DNA from: JAALLB01 sp017643495
Lineage (GTDB): Bacteria; Pseudomonadota; Alphaproteobacteria; Rhizobiales; Rhizobiaceae
Assembly (NCBI GenBank): GCA_965216105.1
Contig: OZ244147.1
Location: forward strand, 2,480,001-2,544,000
Length of the DNA: 64,000 nucleotides
Direction: 5' to 3'
Shown here: positions 45,070 through 53,086 of the stretch, in pieces
Position numbering within the stretch: the first letter of the stretch is position 1
Layout of the letters: each line of letters opens with the position of its first letter
The notes under the pieces: generated by a model
Database searches by the model: none
What the model saw: only the letters and a program-made list of their open reading frames with translations
What the model was told of the DNA's origin: nothing
Translations under genes and position numbers: made by a program

Positions 45070-45090
45070 ACATGACAATAATAGTCATGT
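45070..45090. promoter_or_regulatory. Candidate IRO (RirA) box before the imelysin operon
   Basis: A perfect dyad with 7-bp arms (ACATGAC / GTCATGT) around AATAATA; the core fits the RirA IRO consensus TGA-N9-TCA and more exactly TGAC-N7-GTCA. It lies about 90 bp upstream of the Cys-rich first gene. The same core recurs at 48563-48577. Confidence 0.55.
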
Positions 45091-45111
45091 TTAAGATGTC
45101 AAATGGTATGT

Positions 45112-45128
45112 TTTAGAACTGTTCCAAA
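45112..45128. promoter_or_regulatory. Candidate ICE (Irr) box
   Basis: TTTAGAACTGTTCCAAA matches the alphaproteobacterial Irr iron-control element TTTAGAA-N3-TTCTAAA at 13 of the 14 defined positions. It lies 22 bp from the IRO-like dyad and about 132 bp upstream of the imelysin operon's first gene. Confidence 0.55.
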
Positions 45129-45164
45129 GCCACCAGATTCTAGTTGTCAGGAAACGTTATCGAT

Positions 45165-45335
45165 TCAGAGTTTGAACTTGGCAGTGATAGTTGCCGAAAA
45201 GCCTTCACTGAAGTTTTCGTCCAGATATTTCTGATAGTGTTCATCAGTAATATTATTCAAGACAATTCCATAGCTCGAACGGTCGTCTGGTGCGTAATTC
45301 AGAAACAGATCGACCAGTTCATACGAATTACCCAC
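45165..45335 (-). pseudogene. C-terminal remnant of a TonB-dependent (heme-type) receptor
   Basis: Translated on the minus strand, 56 codons plus TGA give a typical outer-membrane receptor C-terminus: SYELVDLFLNYAP, GIVLNNITDEHYQKYL and the final amphipathic strand FSATITAKFKL. An in-frame TAG lies immediately upstream at 45336-45338 and no barrel or plug sequence precedes it; only 49 bp separate it from hmuV. A full receptor of this class is about 650-750 residues, so more than 90% of the gene is gone. The position, directly after hemP-hmuTUV, is where a heme receptor gene would be expected. Confidence 0.75.
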
Positions 45336-45384
45336 CTAGCCTATTGAGATTGTCTATGAGCCGGTAATCTTTGACACTTTGCCG

Positions 45385-46176
45385 TCACATTTCAGCACTT
45401 TGCGACAAAACAAAATGATTATTTTTTTCAGGTATTTGAGACACTTTTAACCTGCATTCAAATGCTTCCAGCAGATTCTCGTCAGTGATTACTTCTTCTG
45501 GCAAGCCGCTCGCCAACACCCTGCCATCCTTGAGAAGAATAACCTTGTCCGCATACATGAATGTCAGGTTCAGGTCATGCATGATCGTCACCACGCCACC
45601 GCCTGAGCTTGCATAAGTGCGGGACAATTGCATGATCGACAATTGATGCTGGATATCCAGACTTGCTACAGGTTCATCCAGAAACAGCCATCTGGACAAT
45701 TCACCATCTACAGGCTTCCAAACCTGGCACAACACTCTTGCAAGCTGCACCCTTTGCTGCTCGCCTCCCGACAATTCATGGTATGAGCGTTCTGCAAAAC
45801 CTGCCAATCCGACATGGTGCAAGGCTTCATCCTGAATGCGACTACCAGCCTCGCGCTCAAGTCCGAAAGGGCCCGATCGCGCTCCCATTGACACCACTTC
45901 ATCAACAGTGAAGGGAAAGGATACCGTCGTGTGCTGTGGGAGAACTCCACGTTCAAAAGCCAATACCTGTGCAGAAGTAGCAGAAACTTCCTGTCCGTTA
46001 AGCAGTATTGATCCATCATAGTTCAATTCACCGCTGATTGCCTTCAGCAGTGTCGATTTGCCAGAACCGTTGGGACCAATCACTGCTGTCACCTCACCTG
46101 TCTTCGCTGATACGGAAAGGTCATGCAGAACGGACTTGTGTCCCAATTTCACATTCAGGTTTTTGGTGACAATCAT
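45385..46176 (-). CDS. hmuV: Heme ABC importer ATPase
   Basis: A 263-residue ATPase of the FecE/HmuV type: Walker A GPNGSGKSTLL, signature LSGGEQQRVQLARVL, Walker B LFLDEPVASLD, switch in TIMHDLNLT. HmuV-specific FERGVLPQHTTVSFPFTVDEVVSMG is present. It overlaps hmuU by four bases and powers heme import across the inner membrane. Confidence 0.95.
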   Translation of the reverse strand: MIVTKNLNVKLGHKSVLHDLSVSAKTGEVTAVIGPNGSGKSTLLKAISGELNYDGSILLNGQEVSATSAQVLAFERGVLPQHTTVSFPFTVDEVVSMGARSGPFGLEREAGSRIQDEALHHVGLAGFAERSYHELSGGEQQRVQLARVLCQVWKPVDGELSRWLFLDEPVASLDIQHQLSIMQLSRTYASSGGGVVTIMHDLNLTFMYADKVILLKDGRVLASGLPEEVITDENLLEAFECRLKVSQIPEKNNHFVLSQSAEM

Positions 46177-47300
46177 GACAAAAGAAGCCCTCTACGCTTT
46201 AACAAAAGCCAGAGAAAGAACGGGGCACCTATCAGGGCCGTAATAATCCCGATCGGCAGTTCAGCAGGGGCCACGATTACCCGTGCAACGGCATCTGCGC
46301 AGATAAGCAATACCGCTCCGAGCAAGGCAGAGGCAGGAAGAAGATACCGGTTATCCGGCCCAATCGCCAACCGCAACAAATGCGGCACCACTATACCAAC
46401 AAATCCAATTCCACCGCTTACGGCTACTGCGGCACCGGTTGCAGCAGCTGTGGCACAAACCGCAATGGTCTTTATCCGCTGAACGTCCACGCCCATGTGA
46501 AAGGCGGAGGCTTCACCAAACGACAGCGCATTCAATGCATTTGCAAGAAGAGGCAATGTACAGAATGACACCAGAATAATCAGCCCGGAGGCGCCTATCT
46601 TCGACCATGTGGCACCTGCCAGGGAACCAAGTCCCCAGAAGGTAAGATCACGCAATTGCTGGTCATCGGCCATGAATATCAAAATGCCGGTTATGGCCAT
46701 GACGAATGCCTGCAATGCGATGCCGGCCAAGAGCATAGTAACTATTGAAGTCTTGCCATCCCTGGTAGCAATGCGATGCAAGAGGATTGTAATCATCAAG
46801 GCTCCGAAGAACGCCATGACAGGCAAGGAAAACACACCCAGGACGGTTACGAACTGACCGAGAAACGTGCCCCCCAGAACAATTGTTGCAACCGCTCCAA
46901 GGCTTGCCCCGGCGGACACTCCGATAATGCCGGGATCAGCCAAAGGGTTTCTGAACAGGGATTGCAGCACCGCGCCTGACACAGCCAATGCTGCACCGAT
47001 GAGGGTGCCAAGAAACAATCGCGGCAACCTGATCTCAAACAGTATCAGCTTGTCACGCGGGCTTATCGCTTCGCCATTTCCCGAGAAAAACCAGTCCATT
47101 GCCATTTGTGTGATCGAAACATCCGCCGCTCCGATGCCAAGCGTTACAAATGAAACCAACACATAAAGAAGTACCAGCATGGTGATGACGAGTTTTGCCA
47201 GACCGGCACGACCACCATTCCTGCGCTTGTGAACCGTTTTCACAGGCAGTTTGCCATTCTGTATCGAAGCGGTCGTCACGTTACCGGCCGAGCTTGTCAA
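46173..47300 (-). CDS. hmuU: Heme ABC importer permease
   Basis: A 375-residue FecCD-family permease with about ten helices; motifs include RLPRLFLGTLIGAALAVSGAVLQSLFRNPLADPGIIGVSAGASLGA and GFVGIVVPHLLRLAIGPDNR. The N-terminal 35 residues are hydrophilic, and a later start is possible. It overlaps hmuT by 20 bp. Confidence 0.95.
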   Translation of the reverse strand: MTSSAGNVTTASIQNGKLPVKTVHKRRNGGRAGLAKLVITMLVLLYVLVSFVTLGIGAADVSITQMAMDWFFSGNGEAISPRDKLILFEIRLPRLFLGTLIGAALAVSGAVLQSLFRNPLADPGIIGVSAGASLGAVATIVLGGTFLGQFVTVLGVFSLPVMAFFGALMITILLHRIATRDGKTSIVTMLLAGIALQAFVMAITGILIFMADDQQLRDLTFWGLGSLAGATWSKIGASGLIILVSFCTLPLLANALNALSFGEASAFHMGVDVQRIKTIAVCATAAATGAAVAVSGGIGFVGIVVPHLLRLAIGPDNRYLLPASALLGAVLLICADAVARVIVAPAELPIGIITALIGAPFFLWLLLKRRGLLLS

Positions 47301-48204
47301 ATGATGATTTCAGTTCTCCGATTGCATCAGCAGTTCGTGGACCGAAACCCAAAAGGAACAGTCCATCCATGCGAACGAGACGTCCATTCTTGCCCGCAGG
47401 AGTAGAAACAATTGCAGGGTGCGTGAGAATTTCCGTGTCCGATCCTGAATGATTTCCTCTTGAGTTCATCATCAAGACAACATCAGGCTGCGCAGTAATT
47501 ACCGCTTCATCGCTAACCTGCTTGTAACCGTCGAATTCGGTAATGGCATTTTCTGCGCCCGCCAGGCTAATCATGCTGTTTGCGGCGGTATTGTTGCCGG
47601 CTGCGAGCACCTTGCCGGAACGTAGTGAAAGCACAAAAAGCACTTTCCTTTCGCTGCCGCCCTGCCCATTTTCCCCAAGTGCGAGGTTCAGGCGTTCTTG
47701 GGTTTCCTCAGCAAGGGCATCTGCCTTTTCGGGCACGCCCAGCGCCTCACCAACCGTTTTGATTTTCTCAATAATGTTATCCGCTGTATAGCGTTCCGGG
47801 ACGGTGATGATGGATAGGCCAGCCTCTTTCAGCGTATCAATTGTTTCAGGTGGCCCCGCTCCCTCCAGTGCAAGAATGAGGTCCGGGTTGACCGACAACA
47901 CGCCTTCCGGGGAAAGCTGGCGAATATATCCTACGTCCGGCACGCCAAAAACCGCCTGGGGATACACACTTGTTGAATCGCGACCTGCAAGGCGATCTTG
48001 CTCGCCCAAAGCGTATACAATTTCAGTAAGTGAACCACCTATCGTTACGACCCTTTCGTAAGGTCGTGCCTCATCGGCAAACCCTCGGTTCACAGTCCCT
48101 GTAACCACTATTGCCGACAACAAAAGCAGCATGCAGTAAGCGATCAAGTCATTTCCAAGTGAAAGCAGCCGAGAGTGGTTGGCTCGCTGTTTGATGACAT
48201 TCAT
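47281..48204 (-). CDS. hmuT: Periplasmic heme-binding protein
   Basis: A 307-residue TroA-fold receptor. I start at ATG 48204 (AGGA upstream), giving a signal sequence (hydrophobic about 18-40); an upstream extension to 48318 would overlap the hemP gene. Family motifs: ERVVTIGGSLTEIVYALGEQDRLAGRDSTSVYP and PDVGYIRQLSPEGVLSVNPDLIL, which match HmuT/PhuT. It passes heme to HmuUV. Confidence 0.93.
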   Translation of the reverse strand: MNVIKQRANHSRLLSLGNDLIAYCMLLLLSAIVVTGTVNRGFADEARPYERVVTIGGSLTEIVYALGEQDRLAGRDSTSVYPQAVFGVPDVGYIRQLSPEGVLSVNPDLILALEGAGPPETIDTLKEAGLSIITVPERYTADNIIEKIKTVGEALGVPEKADALAEETQERLNLALGENGQGGSERKVLFVLSLRSGKVLAAGNNTAANSMISLAGAENAITEFDGYKQVSDEAVITAQPDVVLMMNSRGNHSGSDTEILTHPAIVSTPAGKNGRLVRMDGLFLLGFGPRTADAIGELKSSFDKLGR

Positions 48205-48245
48205 TATTTTGTCCTGTGTATTATAGAGCTTTGCTGGAAAACGAC

Positions 48246-48452
48246 TCACTTGTTCAAAATCAGCTTGCCCTGTTTTGTTATTCTCAAGCGATACAGGAAC
48301 CCGGCATGATCTATGCAAATCTCGGAACCGGGGCCAAAGAGATCTCTGGATGAGTAGGTTTTCGGGGAGCGGGATCCTGCGTTTTTCTGTAATTCTGTAT
48401 CAATTGAAGAAACGCCGGATGCATTGCCTTTGTCGGCTTTGGTTGTGTTCAT
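48246..48452 (-). CDS. hemP: Hemin uptake protein HemP
   Basis: A 68-residue protein whose C-terminal third (SRDLFGPGSEICIDHAGFLYRLRITKQGKLILNK) is the HemP signature. HemP/HmuP homologues act in heme uptake, in some alphaproteobacteria as co-activators of hmuR expression. First gene of hemP-hmuTUV, 41 bp before hmuT. Confidence 0.93.
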   Translation of the reverse strand: MNTTKADKGNASGVSSIDTELQKNAGSRSPKTYSSRDLFGPGSEICIDHAGFLYRLRITKQGKLILNK

Positions 48453-48515
48453 GTTACCTTAGTGATTGCTTTGATGCCTGGCTCGCAGGATGGCTGGCTC
48501 GGCAAATTTTCCGCC

Positions 48516-48529
48516 AGTCAAACTTGACT
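48516..48529. promoter_or_regulatory. Palindrome in the hemP/exbBD divergent promoter
   Basis: AGTCAA-AC-TTGACT, perfect 6-bp arms with a 2-nt centre, 64 bp upstream of hemP and about 115 bp upstream of the exb operon. It could be an operator or contain a TTGACT-type -35 element. Confidence 0.35.
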
Positions 48530-48562
48530 AGCAATATTCCGTTAGATATCGCTATCAATACA

Positions 48563-48577
48563 TGACCCAATCAGTCA
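48563..48577. promoter_or_regulatory. Candidate IRO (RirA) box between hemP and the exb operon
   Basis: TGACCCAATCAGTCA fits TGA-N9-TCA and the same TGAC-N7-GTCA core as the box at 45070-45090. It lies 111 bp upstream of hemP and 69-83 bp upstream of the first gene of the exbB-tonB operon, so it could serve both directions. Confidence 0.5.
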
Positions 48578-48645
48578 AGTATTTATGCGCAAGCTAGCCG
48601 AAGGCAAGCGAGTGCTCCGGAACAGCCCATCAATCGGAGATGCAC

Positions 48646-49095
48646 GTGCACAGAATTTTCAGAACACTTCGAATGGTTCCCTGCATCGCAGCAGTTTTCT
48701 GTTTGCAGACAATGCCGGTCAATGCGCAGGCAGACGAGAAAACCGGCAAGAATATTGCGCTGGAACTGAATACTGTGGACGACGTGGGAAATGGTTGCCG
48801 CATTACATTTTTAGCCTCAAACGGCTTTGATAAAGACATCAAAAAACTCGCTTACGAATTCGTCCTGTTTAACAAAGAGGGTCGCGTAGAGCGCATGACC
48901 GTATTTGATTTCAATGAAATCCAGACCGGAAAGTTTCGTGTCCGCCAGTTTCAACTGGACAATATCAAATGCACTGAGTTGGGCCGCATATTGGTGAATG
49001 GCGTTTCCACCTGCGATGGAGAGGGTTTTGACAAAGCCATTTGCAGCCAGTCACTGCGCATTTCAAACAAAACCAAAATTGAATTTCTGAACTAG
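48646..49095 (+). CDS. Exported protein upstream of exbB, unknown
   Basis: A 149-residue protein with a signal peptide (VPCIAAVFCLQTMPVNAQA). The mature part has four cysteines (NGCRIT, IKCTEL, STCDGE, AICSQ), probably two disulfides, and an Ig-like beta pattern. GGAG is 6 nt from the GTG at 48646 but abuts the ATG at 48640, so I prefer GTG. Proteins of this size recur before exbBD-tonB in alphaproteobacteria but have no assigned role. It lies 11 bp before exbB. Confidence 0.75.
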   Translation: MHRIFRTLRMVPCIAAVFCLQTMPVNAQADEKTGKNIALELNTVDDVGNGCRITFLASNGFDKDIKKLAYEFVLFNKEGRVERMTVFDFNEIQTGKFRVRQFQLDNIKCTELGRILVNGVSTCDGEGFDKAICSQSLRISNKTKIEFLN

Positions 49096-49106
49096 GTTTA
49101 AATCCA

Positions 49107-49799
49107 ATGAGCAATCTGCTTGCACCTGCCACTTCCTTTATTGAGCTTGGCGGACCTGTTGTCGCCATTCTGATTGGCGTTTCTGTATTCGCCCTGGCAC
49201 TGATTGGAATAAAACTCGGCATGTTCATGGCCTGGAAAGTCGGCGCCCATGGCAATGGCAAGCGGGCACTTGATCATTGGGAGCGTGGTGACAGGGACGG
49301 CGCAATCACCCTGCTTGAAGGAAGACGCAGTGCTTTGGACCAGTCACTGCTGGCAGGGATGAAACAACTTGCCAGGGGTGACAAGTTCAAGGAAGACGTT
49401 GAGGAAACGATTGGTGCTGTTGCCCTGAAGAAACTTCATGAATTGCAGCGCGGTTTTAGAACTCTTGAAGCAATTGCACAGCTTGCTCCTCTACTTGGCC
49501 TGTTTGGCACTGTACTTGGGATGATCGATGCCTTCCAGAAGCTTCAGACAGCAGGCAATTCGGTGGATCCCTCAATACTGGCTGGGGGTATTTGGGTTGC
49601 ATTGCTGACCACCGCAGCGGGGCTGGCCGTAGCCATGCCTGTATCAATGGTTCTTACATGGTTTGAAACGCGACTCGAAGACGAACGTGTTGCCATACAA
49701 ACCCTGTCATCAGAGCTTTTGAACGGCGGTGAAGGTGTATCAACATCCACAGTTTCCGCAGATGAAACAAGCGGGATGGAACCGGCTTATGCAACTTGA
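49107..49799 (+). CDS. exbB: ExbB-family proton channel subunit
   Basis: A 230-residue MotA/TolQ/ExbB protein with three helices: one N-terminal (about 15-38) and the conserved pair around EAIAQLAPLLGLFGTVLGMIDAF and GGIWVALLTTAAGLAVAMPVSMVL. With ExbD and TonB it couples proton motive force to outer-membrane receptors. It overlaps the first exbD by 11 bp. Confidence 0.95.
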   Translation: MSNLLAPATSFIELGGPVVAILIGVSVFALALIGIKLGMFMAWKVGAHGNGKRALDHWERGDRDGAITLLEGRRSALDQSLLAGMKQLARGDKFKEDVEETIGAVALKKLHELQRGFRTLEAIAQLAPLLGLFGTVLGMIDAFQKLQTAGNSVDPSILAGGIWVALLTTAAGLAVAMPVSMVLTWFETRLEDERVAIQTLSSELLNGGEGVSTSTVSADETSGMEPAYAT

Positions 49800-50175
49800 T
49801 TTCGCCCAGAGAAAAAGGCGTCCTCTTTCCATGACGTCATTGATTGATGTCATATTTCTTTTGCTGCTTTTTTTCATGCTGTCCTCAACTTTCAGCAAAT
49901 ACTCGGAAGTGGAAGTATCCAGCGCCAGGGCCGGGTCAGGAAGCAGTGCGGAAAAGCCGCAACTATTCGTTCAAATTGATAAAGAGCAATGGCGCATTAA
50001 CGGTGTGCCAGTCTCTCCCGAACAAGTACCCACCCACCTTTCCGTATACGAGAAACCGGATGGCGAGACCGTAAAGGCCATCATCCGGGTAAGCGAAGAT
50101 ATCACGGCACAATCCATGGTCGATGCGATTGAAATGCTGGGGGCCGCAAAAATCCAACCTACTCTGGTGAAGTAA
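49789..50175 (+). CDS. exbD: ExbD-family protein, canonical
   Basis: A 128-residue protein with one membrane helix. The conserved proton-carrying aspartate is D20 in MTSLIDVIFLLLLFFML. The periplasmic domain follows (LFVQIDKEQWRINGVPV). It starts inside the end of exbB and its stop overlaps the second exbD by one base. Confidence 0.94.
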   Translation: MQLDFAQRKRRPLSMTSLIDVIFLLLLFFMLSSTFSKYSEVEVSSARAGSGSSAEKPQLFVQIDKEQWRINGVPVSPEQVPTHLSVYEKPDGETVKAIIRVSEDITAQSMVDAIEMLGAAKIQPTLVK

Positions 50176-50582
50176 TGATATCGTTATCCCAGCCAAGAAA
50201 GAGCAAGGAGCGCGACACAACGGTTGCCCTCATCAACATTGTCTTTCTGATGCTGATATTCTTTCTCATTGCAGGCACTATCGTCCCACCGCTTGATCGC
50301 GCAATCACGCCGGTGGACAATACCCGCGAGAACAATGCTGAACTCGAAGGCGCGCTGGGAGTGCGCAAGGATGGCTCACTTTTTGCGAATGGTGTCCAGG
50401 TAACGCTTGAAAGTTATCTTGAAGATATGTCGCCGTCATCAAAAGAGACAATTTCCCCCTCTCCGCTGAGAATCCTGCCCGACAAGGACGCGAGTGCGGT
50501 TCGGGTTATCGACGTCATCAACCAGATCAAGGCAGCAGGAATCGCTGAAATCCGAATTGTTACGGAGAAGTCCTCCAAGTGA
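50175..50582 (+). CDS. ExbD-family protein, Asp-to-Asn variant
   Basis: A 135-residue ExbD/TolR paralogue with the helix VALINIVFLMLIFFLIAGT. The position of the essential membrane aspartate is N21 (codon AAC at 50235-50237). The periplasmic domain (GSLFANGVQVTLESYLEDM) is preserved. As ExbD acts as a dimer inside the ExbB ring, a heterodimer with the canonical ExbD would have one protonatable side chain. It overlaps tonB by four bases (GTGA). Confidence 0.9.
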   Translation: MISLSQPRKSKERDTTVALINIVFLMLIFFLIAGTIVPPLDRAITPVDNTRENNAELEGALGVRKDGSLFANGVQVTLESYLEDMSPSSKETISPSPLRILPDKDASAVRVIDVINQIKAAGIAEIRIVTEKSSK

Positions 50583-51580
50583 AAATTCAAACGTTAAAAT
50601 GGCCCCTTGCAGTTGCCCTGTCGATCGCAGCGCACATTGCCCTGGGTAGTGTCTTCAAGGATGCTGACCCCGATGCCCAAATCCAGGGCGGCACCGAGCT
50701 TGCTGTGGAAACTTTTGGAGAAGCATTTACGGAAATGCGTGCCTCAGGTGCTCCAAGTGAAATTGTCGAGCCCGTCGAAACACCTGCTGATGAGCAGCAA
50801 GCAACTGAATCGGAAGTAATCGAAACCAGTGAACCCGAAACCATATCTTCCGAACAACCAAAACCAACAGAGTCTGGCTTGCAAGAAACTGAACCCGCAG
50901 TAAAGCCGGTTCAACTGAGCGCACTTGAGCCTAATGAACAGGCACATGAAACCGTACAAAACGCCCTGCCTCCAGAAGAAGCGCCATTATCTGAAACGGT
51001 CGAAACCCCTGATTCTGTCTCTTCTCTTGTTCCCCCCGAATCTGTCGTGCCTGTGCCCCAGCCAAGAAAGGTTGTTAAGCAGACCCGAAAAGAAGCAGAA
51101 CCCGTCAAAAGACAGACTGCAAAGAAACGACCTGCGAAAAAAGTCACTCAAACGGTCCAGAAACAGAAACGCACAACTTCTGGCAACAACGGATCACAGC
51201 AAGCGAACAACCGGGCAGGTACAAAAACCGGAAATAAAAAGGCCAAACAAAACAGAAGTGGGAAAAAAAGCCGGATGGCCAGCCTTGCCGGCAACGCTTC
51301 CGTTTCCAACTATCCCGGCAAGATCCAACGCAAAATCAGACGAGCGAAAGTACGTCCCAAGAAAAGTGGAAAGACACGGTCAGACGGACGTGTCGTCGTC
51401 AGCTTTGTAATCTTGAAATCAGGCTCGGTAAGCAATGTACGGATCATCAAGGGATCAGGCTCGGCCAATCTTGATGCCGCGGCAGTAAGTACCGTACGCC
51501 GTGCGGCACCATTCCCCCAAATACCTGACGCTGCCAGGCGATCCAGGTGGGCATTCAACGTTCCAATTGTATTCAAGTAA
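50579..51580 (+). CDS. tonB: TonB energy transducer
   Basis: A 333-residue protein: N-terminal membrane anchor (about 7-24), a long Glu/Pro-rich then Lys/Arg/Gln-rich periplasmic spacer (about 40-235) and a C-terminal TonB domain (about 240-333, NYPGKIQRKIRRAKV through VVVSFVILKSGSVSNVRIIKGSG). GTG start. It energises outer-membrane receptors, here presumably for heme or siderophores. Confidence 0.94.
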   Translation: MKIQTLKWPLAVALSIAAHIALGSVFKDADPDAQIQGGTELAVETFGEAFTEMRASGAPSEIVEPVETPADEQQATESEVIETSEPETISSEQPKPTESGLQETEPAVKPVQLSALEPNEQAHETVQNALPPEEAPLSETVETPDSVSSLVPPESVVPVPQPRKVVKQTRKEAEPVKRQTAKKRPAKKVTQTVQKQKRTTSGNNGSQQANNRAGTKTGNKKAKQNRSGKKSRMASLAGNASVSNYPGKIQRKIRRAKVRPKKSGKTRSDGRVVVSFVILKSGSVSNVRIIKGSGSANLDAAAVSTVRRAAPFPQIPDAARRSRWAFNVPIVFK

Positions 51581-51597
51581 CATCTGAAAGGACTGAC

Positions 51598-51912
51598 ATG
51601 TATCTTGCAATGAACCGCTTCAAAGTAATTGAGGGCCAGGAAACAGAGTTTGAGGACGTATGGAAAAACCGCAAATCCTCACTGAATGAAATGCCCGGGT
51701 TTGTTGAATTCCATCTAATGCGGGGCGCATTGAATGAGGATGAGGGCTATACACTTTTTGCTTCTCATACAGTATGGAAAAGCGAAGATGATTTCATCGC
51801 CTGGACAAAGTCGGAAAACTTCAAACAGGCCCACAAAAACGCCGGCAACAACAAGAAACTCTACCTTGGACACCCCAATTTCGAGGGTTTCAAAAGCGTT
51901 GTGGGTGCATAA
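51598..51912 (+). CDS. Antibiotic-biosynthesis-monooxygenase/heme-monooxygenase-like protein
   Basis: A 104-residue ferredoxin-like-fold protein: MYLAMNRFKVIEGQETEFEDVW and MPGFVEFHLMRG are typical of HmoA/IsdG relatives. N6, W69 and H79 could form the Asn-Trp-His triad of IsdG-type heme-degrading enzymes. ATG 51598 has AAAGGA upstream. It sits 17 bp after tonB, so heme breakdown is co-expressed with uptake energisation. Heme specificity is inferred from context. Confidence 0.87.
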   Translation: MYLAMNRFKVIEGQETEFEDVWKNRKSSLNEMPGFVEFHLMRGALNEDEGYTLFASHTVWKSEDDFIAWTKSENFKQAHKNAGNNKKLYLGHPNFEGFKSVVGA

Positions 51913-52111
51913 GCCCAAAACAGCAGGTACCCGCCCAAAACGGGCTTCCAAAACAAACCCCGCATTCTAAAAAAATGCAGACCACTGGCGGGCAAAAAAG
52001 TTTGCCAGTGGCAACAGGGCATGAATTGGACCATGCAGCAGAGTGTCCGCCAGCCGGTTTCTTGCCAAACGTTTGTCCTGTCTTTCAAAATTAGTGCGTT
52101 TCATCATCAGA

Positions 52112-52160
52112 CAAGGTTTTGCCAGAAAAACCTTGCTTGCCAGCAGGGCAAGCGGGTTTT
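52112..52160 (+). terminator. Tandem hairpins, the second terminator-like, before the ribokinase gene
   Basis: The first hairpin is CAAGGTTTT against AAAACCTTG (52112-52135, 9 bp, 6-nt loop). The second shares its first base: GCTTGCC against GGCAAGC (52135-52153), followed by GGGTTTT. The second resembles a rho-independent terminator ending about 45 nt before the ribokinase start. It could end the tonB operon, or the pair could be an attenuator for the nucleoside operon. Confidence 0.45.
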
Positions 52161-52204
52161 AACGTCAGCTTATCAATTCAACCATAATGGCTCAGGCTGC
52201 TGGC

Positions 52205-53086
52205 ATGATCATAAATTTCGGGTCAATCAACATTGATCACGTATATCAGGTGGACCACATGCCGAAGCCAGGGGAAACGCTATTTTCCAGGGGCTATGAC
52301 AAGTTCCTTGGCGGAAAAGGCATGAACCAGTCCATTGCTGTTGCCCAGGCAAGAGGAAAGCTCATCCATGTCGGTGCGGTTGGAACCGATGGACAATGGG
52401 CACTGGATGAAATTCGCGGACTGGGTGTTTCCCTCGACCATATCAGTACATTGTCTGACAAGCCCACTGGTCATGCAATTATATCTATTGATCGCAAAGG
52501 CGAGAACCAGATTGTCATCGAGGGCGGGGCCAACCAATCCTTTAGCTCCGTAATGATAGAAAACTCCCTGAAAAACAATTCCGGCAACGGCTGGGTATTG
52601 CTGCAAAATGAAACCAATCTTGCCCGTGAGATTGTGCAGGCAGCAAAAGAATACAACATGCCCGTTGCCTATGCCGCTGCTCCATTTGATGCGGAAACAG
52701 TCCTTTCCCTGATCAGTAAAATTGACCTGCTGGCTGTCAATCAGGGAGAAGCTGAGGCGCTATCCAGAACACTGTGTGTTCCTCTTGAAGAAATACCTGT
52801 GTCACAACTTCTTGTGACCCTGGGGCAGGATGGGGCCAGGTTTTACAAAAATAACGAGCGGTTCGACCAAAAGGCTTTTCAGGTGGAGGCCAAGGATACA
52901 ACAGGTGCCGGTGACACGTTTCTAGGCAGTTTTCTGGCGATGCATGACATGGGTTGCACGCTTGCAGAAGCACTTGAATATGCCGCAGCAGCTTCTGCAA
53001 TCCAAGTGACGCGTCACGGTGCGGCGACAGCCATTCCTTCCCGAGAGGAAGTAACCAGTTTTCTTCATGAACGGAAATCAGGATGA
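52205..53086 (+). CDS. Ribokinase-family sugar/nucleoside kinase
   Basis: A 293-residue PfkB-family kinase. NFGSINIDHVYQVDHMPKPGETL at the N-terminus, GGKGMNQSIAVAQA, and the catalytic anion-hole motif TTGAGDTFLGSF identify it; it likely phosphorylates ribose released by the nucleoside hydrolase that overlaps it by four bases. ATG 52205 matches the usual family start; ATG 52187, six codons earlier, is possible. Confidence 0.9.
   Translation: MIINFGSINIDHVYQVDHMPKPGETLFSRGYDKFLGGKGMNQSIAVAQARGKLIHVGAVGTDGQWALDEIRGLGVSLDHISTLSDKPTGHAIISIDRKGENQIVIEGGANQSFSSVMIENSLKNNSGNGWVLLQNETNLAREIVQAAKEYNMPVAYAAAPFDAETVLSLISKIDLLAVNQGEAEALSRTLCVPLEEIPVSQLLVTLGQDGARFYKNNERFDQKAFQVEAKDTTGAGDTFLGSFLAMHDMGCTLAEALEYAAAASAIQVTRHGAATAIPSREEVTSFLHERKSG

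Noticed and set aside
45144..45347. 67-codon plus-strand frame near hmuV
   Set aside because: The opposite strand of this interval encodes the receptor C-terminal remnant; the plus-strand product has no family features.
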